Source of the DNA: Corallium rubrum
Lineage: Eukaryota; Cnidaria; Anthozoa; Scleralcyonacea; Coralliidae
DNA: 64,000 nt
NCBI GenBank assembly: GCA_964035015.1
Contig: OZ036006.1
Span: forward strand, 8,345,451-8,409,450
Direction: 5' to 3'
Shown here: positions 46,188 to 56,620 of the stretch, one piece after another
Position numbering within the stretch: the first letter of the stretch is position 1
How the letters are laid out: every line of letters begins with the position of its first letter
Position numbers and translations under genes: made by a program
The notes under the pieces: generated by a model
The model's input: the letters and a program-made list of their open reading frames with translations, nothing else
Told to the model about the DNA's origin: nothing
The model's database searches: none

Positions 46188-47559
46188 GGTTGGGTGTCGT
46201 GTAGTGTCGTGTAGTGTCGTGTAGTGCATGTACAAACTGCACAATTTAGTGTGGTTAACGAAACCAAAATTAAGCAATGTCTTTCGGCAGGTGCATGCCA
46301 ATGGACACGTTCCTAATCTGCCAGAAATCTTCGTTGCTAAGGAACTGACATGTACCACTTAACCTTTGCTCATCTTGCGCTTCACGTACTGCACTTCAGC
46401 ACACACAAGACGAAAAAACACATCAGAAAAACTACGTCCCGCGAATCCCAATTGCCTGCTTCAGTTATACAACAACTTGGGAACGACAGTTTTGTTGTCA
46501 CACTTTGATAAATAATGAGTTTTTTGTACTTTGAAACGGTCTTCAGATTTGAATAATATTGTCATAGCAACAGTTTGATTGTTTCTCCCAATGTTGACTA
46601 TTCGTGTTAATAAAAGTGCGGCAATATCTTACGACTACAAGCGAACACTTAAAGCATATTACTTTAACATGACTTCAACGGTTTGAAAAAAAAGTCGCAA
46701 GGTGTTACTTTCATATTGAACAGCATGTTTTCATGTTTGTGTTTTCACTTTCAAGCTGAGCGTAGACCCCTGAACAGGGTTGCAGAATCGTGTGACAACA
46801 GATAACGATAAGCGAGTGATAAAATTTTTAAAAAATGAAAGTTGTCAACAAACATTAGCTTAAATTTTGTCGTAGCTACATACAATATATAATATATATT
46901 TCTAAACAAGAAACATTTTAGAAAAACTGAGGTAATACCAAACTAAGCTAAGCAACAGACAACATTAATTATACGAAAACGTATCGTCACAGAAAGGTCA
47001 AACAAAACTCAGGCGAAGTCACTCCAAAAATCTGTCGAGCAAAATAAGGAAAAAGCCTTTGCAATATACCTATCTACTGACTACAATACCTAACTTGGTA
47101 CTTTTTAAGAACGAATTACATAACGAATTACATACCCACATACGACGAATTTCTTTATTTTTAATATTTTCTTCACGTTTAATTATTCCTGAATACGATA
47201 AAGGAGTTGTCACAACGGGGACTTGAAACAAAATGCGCCTTCAGTACACAGTAATTACCATGGTTTCTGCTGGTCTATCAAGGCTCTTTTCCAGTCATCG
47301 CAAAAACCAGCTCGCATTTGCATGTATAATTAAAACCAACTCGCAATGCTTGTTTCCTCGTTGTGAATTCTTTTTAATAATGTTGCTGCGAGTATACTTG
47401 TAAATAATAGTAATAAATACTAATATTAAATACGTTATTTAATCCAAACTTGCAGCGACAACTGAATTACAATGGATATTGAAGTTTACAAAATGTAGGT
47501 CAATTGGTAAATATTATGGTAACAACTAGCCTAAGATTACAAGTGTACAAATATACAAG
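46188..47559. other. Mostly unassigned sequence
   Basis: It begins with a short GTGTCGTGTA repeat (about 46,194-46,225). The rest is AT-rich without a gene, RNA or repeat that I recognise. Confidence 0.45.
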
Positions 47560-47561
47560 TA

Positions 47562-48122
47562 CAGTCAACTCTCGTTATAGCGGACACCCTGGGGACCGTC
47601 ATTTGGTGTCCGTAATAACGAGAGTCCGCAATAACGGGATGTGATGAAAATATCTCGATTTCAGGTTGTAAAATGTCACTACAATGTATTACTGCTTTTT
47701 TGTTTTAAAATGTCCAGTTTATTTCAATTTCTAGTTGACGTTTACTCTGATACATAAGTACACAGTACAAGTCAAAATACAAGTCAAAAATTTGTATTCA
47801 AATATTTTTTTATTCCAAAACCAAAAATACAATGGTAACATGAATCAGTAACATAAATATGTCACTCGATAAATTAAAAAGTCATTCACTTTCATGTGCC
47901 GAGAGAAAAATACGTCCAAGGTGTCCGTTGTAACGAGAGTAGAACAATAAAAATGTTTGTTGGGGACCACATGAAGTGTCCGCAGTTCCGTAATAGCGAG
48001 AGTCCGTAATAACGAGAGTTATTTCAATACATTTCATAGTAGTTTCGGCCGGGGATTTACCAACTGTCCTTAATAGCGGGGTGTCCGTAATAGCGGGGTG
48101 TCCGCAAGGCGAGAGTTGACTG
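47562..48122. mobile_element. Non-autonomous pogo/Tigger-like element, copy 2 (561 bp)
   Basis: Same element as 45,515-46,092 in inverse orientation: it starts CAGTCAACTCTCGTTATAGC and ends GCGAGAGTTGACTG, with TA on each side. Small indels separate the copies. The minus-strand ORF 47,882-48,199 reads the same element. Confidence 0.85.
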
Positions 48123-48124
48123 TA

Positions 48125-50129
48125 ATGTGTTATATATTTAGCAGACATGCATATGCTATAAATTACAATACTAAGGTCTATACAAAATGCCTGCAACATT
48201 TACAACTTGTTTATAAATAAATCTAAAGATATTCTGACATGTATATCATTCTATGTTCTGGTTTGATTTCAACAAAATTATGTAATTTATGGCTTTTGGG
48301 TTACTCTTAAATACTTGCCTCAAAATGCAGTAAATAGTGTTTCAGAGACCCTAGAAATCCAATATTTTCCAGGGGGCATGCCTCCGGACTCCCTAGGAGA
48401 CCGAGGTTCTTGCCCCCCCCAAAAAAACAACAAAAAAACAAACTCAAGACCCTGCAGCTACCGTGTAAATGTTGCCTAATATTCTAGTTTGTTACATTAT
48501 ATGTACACGACTGCTTGACGATGTACCTATTTAATTTCCCCATTTTAAATAAACTACAGAGCTAAACTTCAACGCACCCATCTGTGCATTTAGCAATCAC
48601 TGATGCTATCACCACAAATATTAAATACAAAAATCTGGCTAATATTGCTGTCTTTTGAAGAATGATTTTAACGTTGAGTGACGAGACAATGGTACATACA
48701 AGTTGTTGGATTTCGTTTAAAATGTTACCAGGTTACGTAAAGAGGATTTATCTTGCCATAGGAAGCTTTGAAAAGATCAAAGAGCGTTCGTCTTTAGGGA
48801 AGTACAGTACATTGTCTGTCGTTAAATTCTAGCTTTCAGAAACACGACGAAAGCGTTTAATATAGAAAATTACAATCAAGAACGTTCGGAAATTGCTATA
48901 TCATATAACGAATTAGGTTGCTGTACTCCGTTATAAAAATATTCAAGTGTGTTTGTGGAGAGAATCGTAACAGTCTGTCGTTCAATTATACGTTTTAAAA
49001 AACAATAAGGACTTATAAAACTAGAAACGTTTTTGTTTTAAACATTGTTATGTTATACACAGTGTGTTATTCTATCAAAACTAACCTGTTTTCGTCAGTT
49101 CGGTGTCCACCAAAAACGCCGCGAACGATTCTGTACCTTGCTGCCGGTGTAGGAAGCTCCAAAAATAATCTCGAATGCCGGGGTATAAGCATCAAGTATT
49201 CCCCGCCCTCTCTGCAGTTGACATTTTCACCTCAGTTCGCAGTTGGTTTAATTACTATTTAATATGAATTGCAAAACTAATCGAGGGGGCTCAGGTTTAA
49301 ACCTGTTATGGATTTATAACATTTATAGGCCAACGGAAAGGCTTTAAATGTCAATCTTTCGAAACAGAACTCGGAAGTTGAACAAAACGCTAAATAAACC
49401 ACAATATTTATTTAGCAACACTGAATTTTTCATTAAAAATTCAGTTTTAAAAATTCAGTTTTTTCGTTCAATTTTTGCATAAGATTGACAGCTTTCGAAA
49501 AGAATTCCGATATATAAATATGGATTCTGTGTCGTCGTATAGAATTTAGATCAAAGTTGTCTTCGCGAAATCAATAATCTACAAACTAACCATTTTTTTA
49601 TCGAATTATATTTCTTCTCTCTATACGACTTTCGACTTTACTTCAAAAGCAACCGAAAAACATTGTTAAAAAGATAGAATATATTAATTTTTAATCGGCG
49701 TCAGGATGGGAGCCGGCTGTTTGGGCAAAAATCTGTAATTTGTATAAGCCAAAATTTCAACGACATTACTTTCTTGGTTTTAAAATAATATTTCAAATCA
49801 TTCATAAAAAGTACTGGACTTTTCAGTTTTTCTATAAATCATCTTAGATGATTTGCCGCTAAAACATGCAAGTTAGACTGTTCGCAAAATTGACAAAGCA
49901 TTTAGCCACATAACAAAATGCGCATAATTTAGCGCGTATAATTTAGAGGGCATAATTTTCAAAATCTTCAAAACCATTGAAAATTCGTTAGTGACAGGTT
50001 ATAGACCATATTCATAAATGGCCGTGGAATTAATATTCTTTTATGTGCATGTAAATAAGCGCCTCGGATTCATAATATGTTTCATAATTGGATTATTTGA
50101 TTTCACAAGAATTCCTTGAGAACCAATTG
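48125..50129. other. Unassigned AT-rich stretch
   Basis: No supported gene. A GGGGGCATGCCTCCGGACTC word at about 48,373 followed by C8 and A-rich runs looks like part of a dispersed repeat. The 70-codon frame at 49,050 has no features I recognise. Confidence 0.4.
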
Positions 50130-50500
50130 TAACTGTTTACATGAAGAAGACTGAGTGTTCAAGTCAAATCTCGCATGTTGTTTCTCCTTGTTGTGTTTAC
50201 ATGAAGAAGATTGAAAGTTTTCGATCTGATCGAAACGGATGGCTGAAGTCATTCCACGTAGTGGAGTCGATTGACTTGAGATTCAAGCAAGGATTGACTT
50301 GAATGTCTCCAATCTGATTCATCTAAACACGGTTTGACTTGAAAATGACTTAATACGCATGAGTGAAGTTGGTGTGTGTCGTGCTAAATGGCAAACATTG
50401 AGGGAAGCACAGAAAATAGAAAACAGATCGGATTCTCCATGTAAACATGTGTCCGGATTGACTTCACTCGCGTTTTTCGATCTGATTGGACTGTCAATCA
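50130..50500. repeat. Degenerate internally repetitive element
   Basis: GTTTACATGAAGAAGA occurs at about 50,135 and 50,197, its partial inverse CTCCATGTAAAC at about 50,436, and GATTGACTTGA/GGATTGACTT words several times between. It is probably an old foldback element. Clear termini are not visible. Confidence 0.4.
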
Positions 50501-50616
50501 ATGTGTATATATATATATATATTAATATTGTGTAATATATATTAATATTTATACTCAAGTACAGCAAAATTTCTTTGAACTAATTCAACAAATTGGAGAA
50601 TTTTTTCTTGAATAAA

Positions 50617-50916
50617 ATTGTATTGTATTGTATTGTATTGTATTGTATTGTAGTGTAGTGTGGTGTGGTGTGGTGTGGTGTGGTGTGGTGTGGTGTGGTG
50701 TAGTGTAGCGTGTAGTGTAGCGTGTAGTGTAGCGTGTAGTGTAGCGTGTAGTGTAGCGTGTGGTTAGTGTAGTGTAGTGTAGTGTAGTGTAGTGTGGTGT
50801 GGTGTGGTGTGGTGTGGTGTGCTGTGCTGTGCTGTGTTGTGTTGTGTTGTGTTGTGTTGTGTTGTGTTGTGTTGTGTTGTGTTGTGTTGTGTTGTGTTGT
50901 GTTGTATTGTATTGTT
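50617..50916. repeat. Pentanucleotide microsatellite with ordered domains
   Basis: About 300 bp of five-base units changes block by block: ATTGT, AGTGT, GGTGT, then ten-base AGTGTAGCGT units, then AGTGT, GGTGT, GCTGT, GTTGT and ATTGT again. It follows TTTTTTCTTGAATAAAATTG, which resembles a LINE 3' tail and could have seeded it. Confidence 0.95.
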
Positions 50917-51394
50917 AAACAGGGCCTAAGACATGGCGTATGAATTGGACATTGAAAATCTACTTCTCACATCTGAGCAGCTCAGTCGGGGGGTCGACAA
51001 GCTATCGTGTGAGTATTACAGGTGGATTTTCAGGCCGTACACAGGCTAATGAAATGGAGCAGCTTCTGTCTGTTGTCCTACTTATCTCATCTTCTGCAAG
51101 ATGGACGATGTACCAGATTGTTTGCCTCCCAAAAAACGAGATCGTTTTCGTAACTCAATTTCAGTACGATGTTAAAAGATATTTTCGATTCTCCATTTGT
51201 AATTTCGCTCTGCCCGTCTATATACATGTACAATATTAATATTAAACCCCCTCCCTTCCCCTCCCTCCCTTCCACTCCCCCACACCATGTTTATGCGTTG
51301 AGAGCCCATGTAGGCTAACAATCTAACGGCTTTGTTTCTGTCAATAAAAGTCTTAAATCCTATTACCATCATTAGGTCCCCAAAACAGTTTACA
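50917..51394. other. No supported gene
   Basis: A short frame at 51,101 (MDDVPDCLPPKKRDRF) has a basic cluster but no convincing splice donor. The C/T-rich stretch around 51,250 produces a minus-strand ORF that is not a gene. Confidence 0.4.
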
Positions 51395-51592
51395 CTATTC
51401 TCGCTTACCGTCGACTCAACGTCGGAAAGTCATCGTTTCATTGTTCTCGCTTACCGTCGACTCAGCTTCGGAAGTCATCCGATCGGTATATCTTTTTCGC
51501 TTACCGTCGACTCAGCTTCGGAAGTCATGTTTCATTATATTCGCCTACCGTCGACTCAGCTTCGGTTGTACTCGGAAAGTCATCGTTTCATG
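51395..51592. repeat. Four-copy tandem repeat, ~45-51 bp
   Basis: CGCTTACCGTCGACTCAGCT plus TCGGAAGTCAT recurs four times at about 51,402, 51,449, 51,500 and 51,544 with indels. Repeats of an FSLTVDS-like translation come from this. Confidence 0.85.
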
Positions 51593-51965
51593 ATTTTCAG
51601 GAATATATCGACCAACTTAAAGAGTTTTAAATCTTTCTGGTCACCAACCTCCCAGTGTTCAGACCGACCTCTTCCCAATGAGCGCCTGGAGCCTTCTGGA
51701 CTAGCTGAGTTTGGCGTGGAGCCTGGAGATGTGTAGCTACGTCTTTCAAAATGAAGCATAACGCCAGAAAGAAAGGGTTCCTAGTGAAGAAGATAAGATA
51801 GACTCTTTCAACATTCGTTTTCATACGGTCACTTTCGCATTCAGGCACGATCGGAAATCGCACAGAAAATCGGCCACTTTCATGTGGCAGTTCGCAGTCC
51901 ACGTGCGTGCTGGCTCAAGTGAGTTCTGAGGACATTTGAAACTGATGGAATTCGAGACGGGTAAT

Positions 51966-52335
51966 GGGTTCGTACCACTGATCTCAAATAATATACTCAT
52001 TATACTGGATAGAGCATCTATTGTTTCGCGCCTGGCAAAAATTGAAGTCGGAAGTGAGGCTAAAAATCTCGCGGCGGCCATATCCGGTGGGACACACAAT
52101 ATTGCTGAATCATAGTTTTCTTCTCTGGTTTTCGCTTTAAATGATCGGATTTTTAACGAAAACCAGCTAAATTTTTGTGACATGTATCTGTCGCTATGGG
52201 AGAACTTAATAGTGGCTGTATGAAAACCAAGTGGGTCCCACCTGAAATGGCCGCCGCTAATTTATTCCGACTTCACAGCGAGCACCGGATGATCTATCCA
52301 GAGTCTATTATTTGAGATCAGTGGTTCGTACATCG
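51966..52335. repeat. Foldback element, ~110-bp arms
   Basis: Left arm 51,966-52,095 (GTTCGTACCACTGATCTCAA, CTGGATAGAGCATC, GAAGTCGGAA, GCGGCGGCCAT, GGTGGGAC) is matched in inverse by 52,227-52,335 with indels. The minus-strand ORF 51,821-52,183 overlaps the left arm and is therefore not credited as a gene. Confidence 0.8.
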
Positions 52336-52512
52336 CGAAAAATCCACGAGTTGTCAACAAATCGTATTCTATGGCAAGCCCAACCTTCGTGCTATGCGCT
52401 CGTGGAAGAATTATGGTCGAGCGACGATTTTGAGCGGAGATGTTTGACTTTGAGCTGGAGCCTGTCGGCCGTGTATTGATGACGTTTACAAGCAAGATAT
52501 TCGTTCTACGCA

Positions 52513-52632
52513 TGCGTAGCTAATACGGGTCAGCCCCACTGACCTATATATATAACTGGACTGCGTGCTCCTATTACCTTTGAGTTAGAAAAAGTGTCCC
52601 CATTTTCACTTTCAAAATGGCGGCATTTATGG
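52513..52632. repeat. Dispersed repeat, copy A (inverse of 54,848-54,945)
   Basis: CCACTGACCTATATATATAA, CTGGACTGCG, GTGTCCCCATTTTCACTTTC and AAAATGGCGGCATTTATG appear in the same order, inverted, at 54,848-54,945. About 18 bp in the middle differ. Confidence 0.85.
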
Positions 52633-53015
52633 TAGTGTTGGACATGTTCGGTATTTCGCTTTTTTTACGAAAACTAAGATATTTGGTCGGATAAACTGTA
52701 CGTATGTTGTAGCCAAATGAATTATCTTTCTTCCAGTATATTTGATAGCTTCTACAGTGGTTTATTTCTCGAGAAAACATTCGGAGAAGACATTATAATA
52801 CATACGGAAAAAAAATTCAAAATAGCGGGCGCTATTATGATTTGGACATGTTCGGTATTTCGCTTTGTTTAGGGAAACTAAGCTATTTGGTCGGATAAAC
52901 TGTACGTATATTGTAGCAAGGTGAATTATCTTTCTGCCAATATATTTTATAACTTCTACAGCGGATTATTTCTTGAGAAAATGTTCGGAGTAGACGGACT
53001 AGGCAAACTTTGTCG
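52612..53015. repeat. Two-copy tandem duplication, 204-bp period
   Basis: TTGGACATGTTCGGTATTTC at about 52,639 recurs at about 52,843. Both copies continue through ATTTGGTCGGATAAACTGTA, GAATTATCTTTCT and GAGAAAA with substitutions. The corresponding minus-strand ORFs (52,574-52,780 and 52,883-53,068) are similar because of the duplication and show no known domain. Confidence 0.88.
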
Positions 53016-53685
53016 AATTTTTGCCAAGTCAGCATAATATCGTCCTGGTCTCGAGTTTGGGTAAACAAAATATTTGCTGAGCGGCCCGGATTGTTTTCAT
53101 GATAAGAGTCTTATTGTAGTTTTGAACTACAATAATAATATTCCTAGACAATTACTGTTGTAGCTTTCTAGTAGTCTGAATTAAAGACGTGCCGGCCGGC
53201 GGTACTGCACCAACACTTGCATGGCAATAAAATAAAATAAACAAGACGCCTGCTTAGGCGTTCACTCGGGCTACTGATTTCTGCAACCTTGGCGTAGCCC
53301 CCTTGCACATATAGAAAACCTGCTGTGCGAAACAGTGCAAAATTTTTGACAAACCGAGCGAGATCTTCTACATTGCCAAACAAGCTGCAATTCCCCCCCC
53401 CCCCCGTAACTCCCTCCACCCCACACACCCCCCGTGGAGAAATGCATGTAAATTGTAAACAAAGCAATGGGCAATATGGCTTTCAACGGGCAATATGGTA
53501 TTTGTAAATTACAGCCAGCGATTATACACCAGCTGCTTTGCTGTTTTTCGAAGCCTACAATAATGAGTTTAGGAAAGATAAACCCGAATCAGGAGATAAT
53601 AAGATGACAACAGATGACTTGTTGTAAAGGCTGTCTAAAGGTGTGTATTAAAACTCAGGTTTTTCTGCTCCAGCTTCGGTTCTGG
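53016..53685. other. No supported gene
   Basis: Contains a C13 run (53,393-53,405) inside a C-rich stretch. ORFs on both strands across it have low-complexity content and no recognisable domain. Confidence 0.4.
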
Positions 53686-53693
53686 TATAAAAG
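53686..53693 (+). promoter_or_regulatory. Candidate TATA box
   Basis: TATAAAAG in GGTATAAAAGCG is a strong core TATA match, 86 bp upstream of an ATG whose frame runs to a consensus splice donor. Confidence 0.35.
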
Positions 53694-53771
53694 CGTCGAC
53701 TCCGCAGGGCCTTCTGTCCGCCAAAGTGTGAATCTCTTTCATAAGTCATAACTGTAATTTACACACGAGCT

Positions 53772-53860
53772 ATGAGAACTTGTGAAATACAACGTTGTCC
53801 AGAAAGAACTTGTCTAGACAAACATTGTCGCGTATATGGAGCTCTGACGTTCCAGCCTGG
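53772..53860 (+). CDS. Candidate first coding exon, cysteine-rich start (partial)
   Basis: The ATG at 53,772 opens 29 codons (MRTCEIQRCPERTCLDKHCR, then VYGALTFQP) ending at GG/GTAAGTGAG, a consensus donor with GT at 53,861-53,862; without splicing the frame stops at once (TAA). There are four cysteines in the first 19 residues. I could not find a matching acceptor exon before 57 kb, and the peptide is not hydrophobic enough for an obvious signal sequence. Function unknown; it could equally be chance. Confidence 0.25.
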
Positions 53861-54561
53861 GTAAGTGAGCTACACTGGTCTAATAACCGAGATCCCAGTT
53901 GCACAAAGCGACATCTCGGCTAGGCCGCTTGGCGGACTGCCTCGGTTCTCATATAAACGCAAGATGAAAATTAACAAGAAATTAAATAGTAACAAACGCA
54001 CGATCTTGGTGAAGCGGGCTAGTCCGGGTACCTAGTGTGTGTCTACGGCCCGTCTACCGCAATCGGTGCAATTGTAAGAATTGTGTGCGTATATAAATAA
54101 GATCAGGATACTTGCCAGTGACATTACTGATCAAGAATTAAGTATATTTCAGTGAACAGCTCCAAGCACATCAGGAAAGCCAAGAAAGAACTCATGGAGA
54201 TTACTTTAGATTAGCATTTTAGCACGCCTCAGTTTCGCAAAGCCTGACGGGATGACGTAATGTTTGCCCATTTCGAAACATAGACAAAATGAAGAACGGA
54301 GCCGAAACCTAGACTCGGTCTACCATAGGTAGCCCGAGTAACAAGACTGTCAAAATACACATGGTCATGGAAATCTACAAACATTTCATTTTATAAAGTC
54401 GCCAGCTCTATAAAGAACCGCTGAAGATCACGAGAAAATCGTAAAGAAGCGAGGCGTACATGGGAGGCGATATTCCTATTTGGTTATTTGGTCAGACAAA
54501 TAATCCAGCAGGCCTCGTGAGTCGTTCCACAAGAAATTAACAATGACCAACCTGCATGCAT
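53861..54561. other. No recognisable feature
   Basis: If the preceding exon is real, this is intron. I see no other coding or repeat structure. Confidence 0.4.
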
Positions 54562-54775
54562 TAACTCTTTCCTGTTCGAATTTATTGCTCTTTCCTCTGT
54601 AGTATTTTGTTCTGGCTAATAACGCCAGACCATTTTATTCACCTCTTGGGGAAGCCTTCACAAGAACAATTTTTCTCTAACTCTTTTCTGTCCGAATTGG
54701 TGTTTAGTATTTTATTCTGGCTAACGCCAGACGATTTTATTCACCTCTGGGGAAGCCCTCGCATAGGAACGATTT
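54562..54775. repeat. Two-copy tandem duplication, 116-bp period
   Basis: TAACTCTTTCCTGTTCGAAT at 54,562 recurs at 54,678 as TAACTCTTTTCTGTCCGAAT. Both contain TCTGGCTAA...CGCCAGAC, TTTTATTCACCTCT and GGGGAAGCC. The CTGGC/GCCAGAC words resemble the inverse of the 41-kb minisatellite core. Confidence 0.82.
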
Positions 54776-54847
54776 ATTAATAAAGTAAGAAAATCGCTTT
54801 GTATTTACATGTCAGTGGTCGCTACCATTAGCAGAAGGACCCATAAA

Positions 54848-54945
54848 TGCCGCCATTTTGAAAGTGAAAATGGGGACACATTTTTGGCCAGCACCCGCAG
54901 TCCAGTTATATATATAGGTCAGTGGTCAGCCCGTATTTCGCGAGC
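54848..54945. repeat. Dispersed repeat, copy B (inverse of 52,513-52,632)
   Basis: CATAAATGCCGCCATTTTGA, AAGTGAAAATGGGGACAC, GCAGTCCAGTTATATATATA and GGTCAGTGG match copy A inverted. The ORF at 54,809 starts in it and is not credited. Confidence 0.85.
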
Positions 54946-55168
54946 CTCGACAGCCGCCATTTCCGATCGTGTTTTGTACAGATTTAGCCTGCGGCCAGGC
55001 TCCCTCAGTTCACCCGAGAGTCGGCACGCAGGCCAGTGCAGATTTAGGGGGGGGGGGGGGGGGAGGGAAGATTCAAGCGCTTTCCAAGGACTTGTATCGG
55101 GTGGAATTTAGACCGACGTCTGTGCGAAAAAACGAAAGAAAAAATTTTAAATACTTTCCCAAACAAGG
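54946..55168. other. Unassigned; contains a G17 run
   Basis: G17 at 55,047-55,063 interrupts otherwise unremarkable sequence. No gene is supported. Confidence 0.4.
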
Positions 55169-55611
55169 TTAACCCATTGCTGCCTAGGATGTCTGAGGGT
55201 TCTCTCTTTGATGAGTAAAATCATCTGGTGTTAGACAGAGTAAAACAATAAAGGGACCATTTTTGACCAGCTCAGGCAGGAATGGGTTAATCACTTGTTA
55301 ACTCATTGCTGCCTAGGATGTCTGAGGGTTCTCTCTTTGATGAGTAAAATCATCTGGTGTTAGACAGAGTAAAACAATAAAGGGACCATTTTTGGCCAGC
55401 TCAGGCAGGAATGGGTTAATCACTTGTTAACTCATTGCTGCCTAGGATGTCTGAGGGTTCTCTCTTTGATGAGTAAAATCATCTGGTGTTAGACAGAGTA
55501 AAACAATAAAGGGACTATTTTTGGCCAGCTCAGGCAGGAATGGGTTAATCACTTGTTAACTCATTGCTGCCTAGGATGTCTGAGGGTTCTCTCTTTGATG
55601 AGTAAAATCAT
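55169..55611. repeat. 129-bp tandem repeat, ~3.4 copies
   Basis: CATCTGGTGTTAGACAGAGT occurs at 55,222, 55,351 and 55,480, and its truncated start CATTTCG at 55,609, all 129 bp apart. Each unit runs from ATTGCTGCCTAGGATGTCTG through the TCTGGTGTTAGACAG core to AGGCAGGAATGGGTTAATCA. Copies differ by only a few bases. The last copy breaks off inside the core. Confidence 0.95.
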
Positions 55612-55817
55612 TTCGACATACCAACTCGCTGCGAAGCTTTCGTTTCAGCAAACTTTTATTTGAAGACTCCACTCGTGGGTCCTTGAGACAAAGTAAGGCT
55701 TGAGACAAAAGCAGGATTATAGAATTGTCCATCGCAAAATTCACCGACGATCTAAAATAATAAATAATGAACAACAAATAAATATTGAAAGCCAGAAAAG
55801 TTCCCATAAAGTCTGCC
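55612..55817. other. No recognisable feature
   Basis: A minus-strand ORF (55,571-55,819) overlaps the preceding repeat and has one hydrophobic stretch (FNIYLLFIIYYF) but no recognised family. Confidence 0.35.
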
Positions 55818-56620
55818 ACCTGAGCCTCAGTAGCTCAATGGTTAGAGAATGTGACTAGTTCTCACAAGGTCTGCCACCTGAGCCTCAGTAGTTTAATGGT
55901 TAGAAAATGTGACTAGTTCTCACAAGGTCTGCCATCTGAGCCTCAGTAGTTCAATGGTTAGAGAATGTGACTAGTTCTCACAAGGTCTGCCATCTGAGCC
56001 TCAGTAGTTCAATGGTTAGAGAATGTGACTAGTTCTAAGTTCTCACAAGGTCTGCCATCTGAGCCTCAGTAGTTCAATGGTTAGAGAATGTGACTAGTTC
56101 TCACAAGGTCTGTCATCTGAGTCTCAGTAGTTCAATGGTTAGAGAATGTGACTAGTACTCACAAGGTCTGCCATCTGAGCCTCAGTAGTTCAATGGTTAG
56201 AGAATGTGACTAGTTCTCACAAGGTCTGCCATCTGAGCCTCAGTAGTTCAATGGTTAGAGAATGTGACTAGTTCTCACAAGGTCTGTCATCTGAGTCTCA
56301 GTAGTTCAATGGTTAGAGAATGTGACTAGTACTCACAAGGTCTGCCATCTGAGCCTCAGTAGCTCAATGGTTAGAGCATGTGACTAGTTCTCCCAACGTC
56401 TGTCATCTGAGTCTCAGTAGTTCAATGGTTAGAGAATGTGACTAGTTCTCACAAGGTCTGCCATCTGAGCCTCAGTAGCTCAATGGTTAGAGCATGTGAC
56501 TAGTTCTCCCAACGTCTGTCATCTGAGTCTCAGTAGTTCAATGGTTAGAGAATGTGACTAGTTCTCACAAGGTCTGTCATCTGAGCCTCAGTAGTTCAAT
56601 GGTTAGAGCATGTGACTAGT
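55818..56620 (+). repeat. Tandem array of 14 tRNA-half units, 58 bp each
   Basis: Each unit contains GCCTCAGTAGCTCAATGGTT or a close variant, AGAG, then TGTGACTAGTTCTCACA and AGGTCTGCCATCTGA. The TAGYTCAATGG word satisfies the pol III A-box consensus, and TGTGA-CTAGTTC-TCACA is a five-base-pair stem with a seven-base anticodon-like loop. No B box is present. TCAG at the unit start can pair with CTGA at its end. Copy 4 has a 6-7 bp insertion. Copies 10 and 12 keep the full D stem (GCTC/GAGC). Confidence 0.93.

Noticed and set aside
45530-48199. ORFs at 45,530-45,772 and 47,882-48,199 with matching peptides
   Set aside because: The similarity arises because both lie in copies of the same non-autonomous pogo-like element.
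51101-51175. Possible first exon MDDVPDCLPPKKRDRF
   Set aside because: No consensus donor follows and no downstream exon could be joined.
51821-52183. 120-codon minus-strand ORF as a gene
   Set aside because: It overlaps the left arm of a foldback element and has no recognisable domain or splice context.
55818-56620. A cluster of true tRNA genes
   Set aside because: No unit has a T arm or B box, and the 58-bp spacing is too short for full tRNAs.
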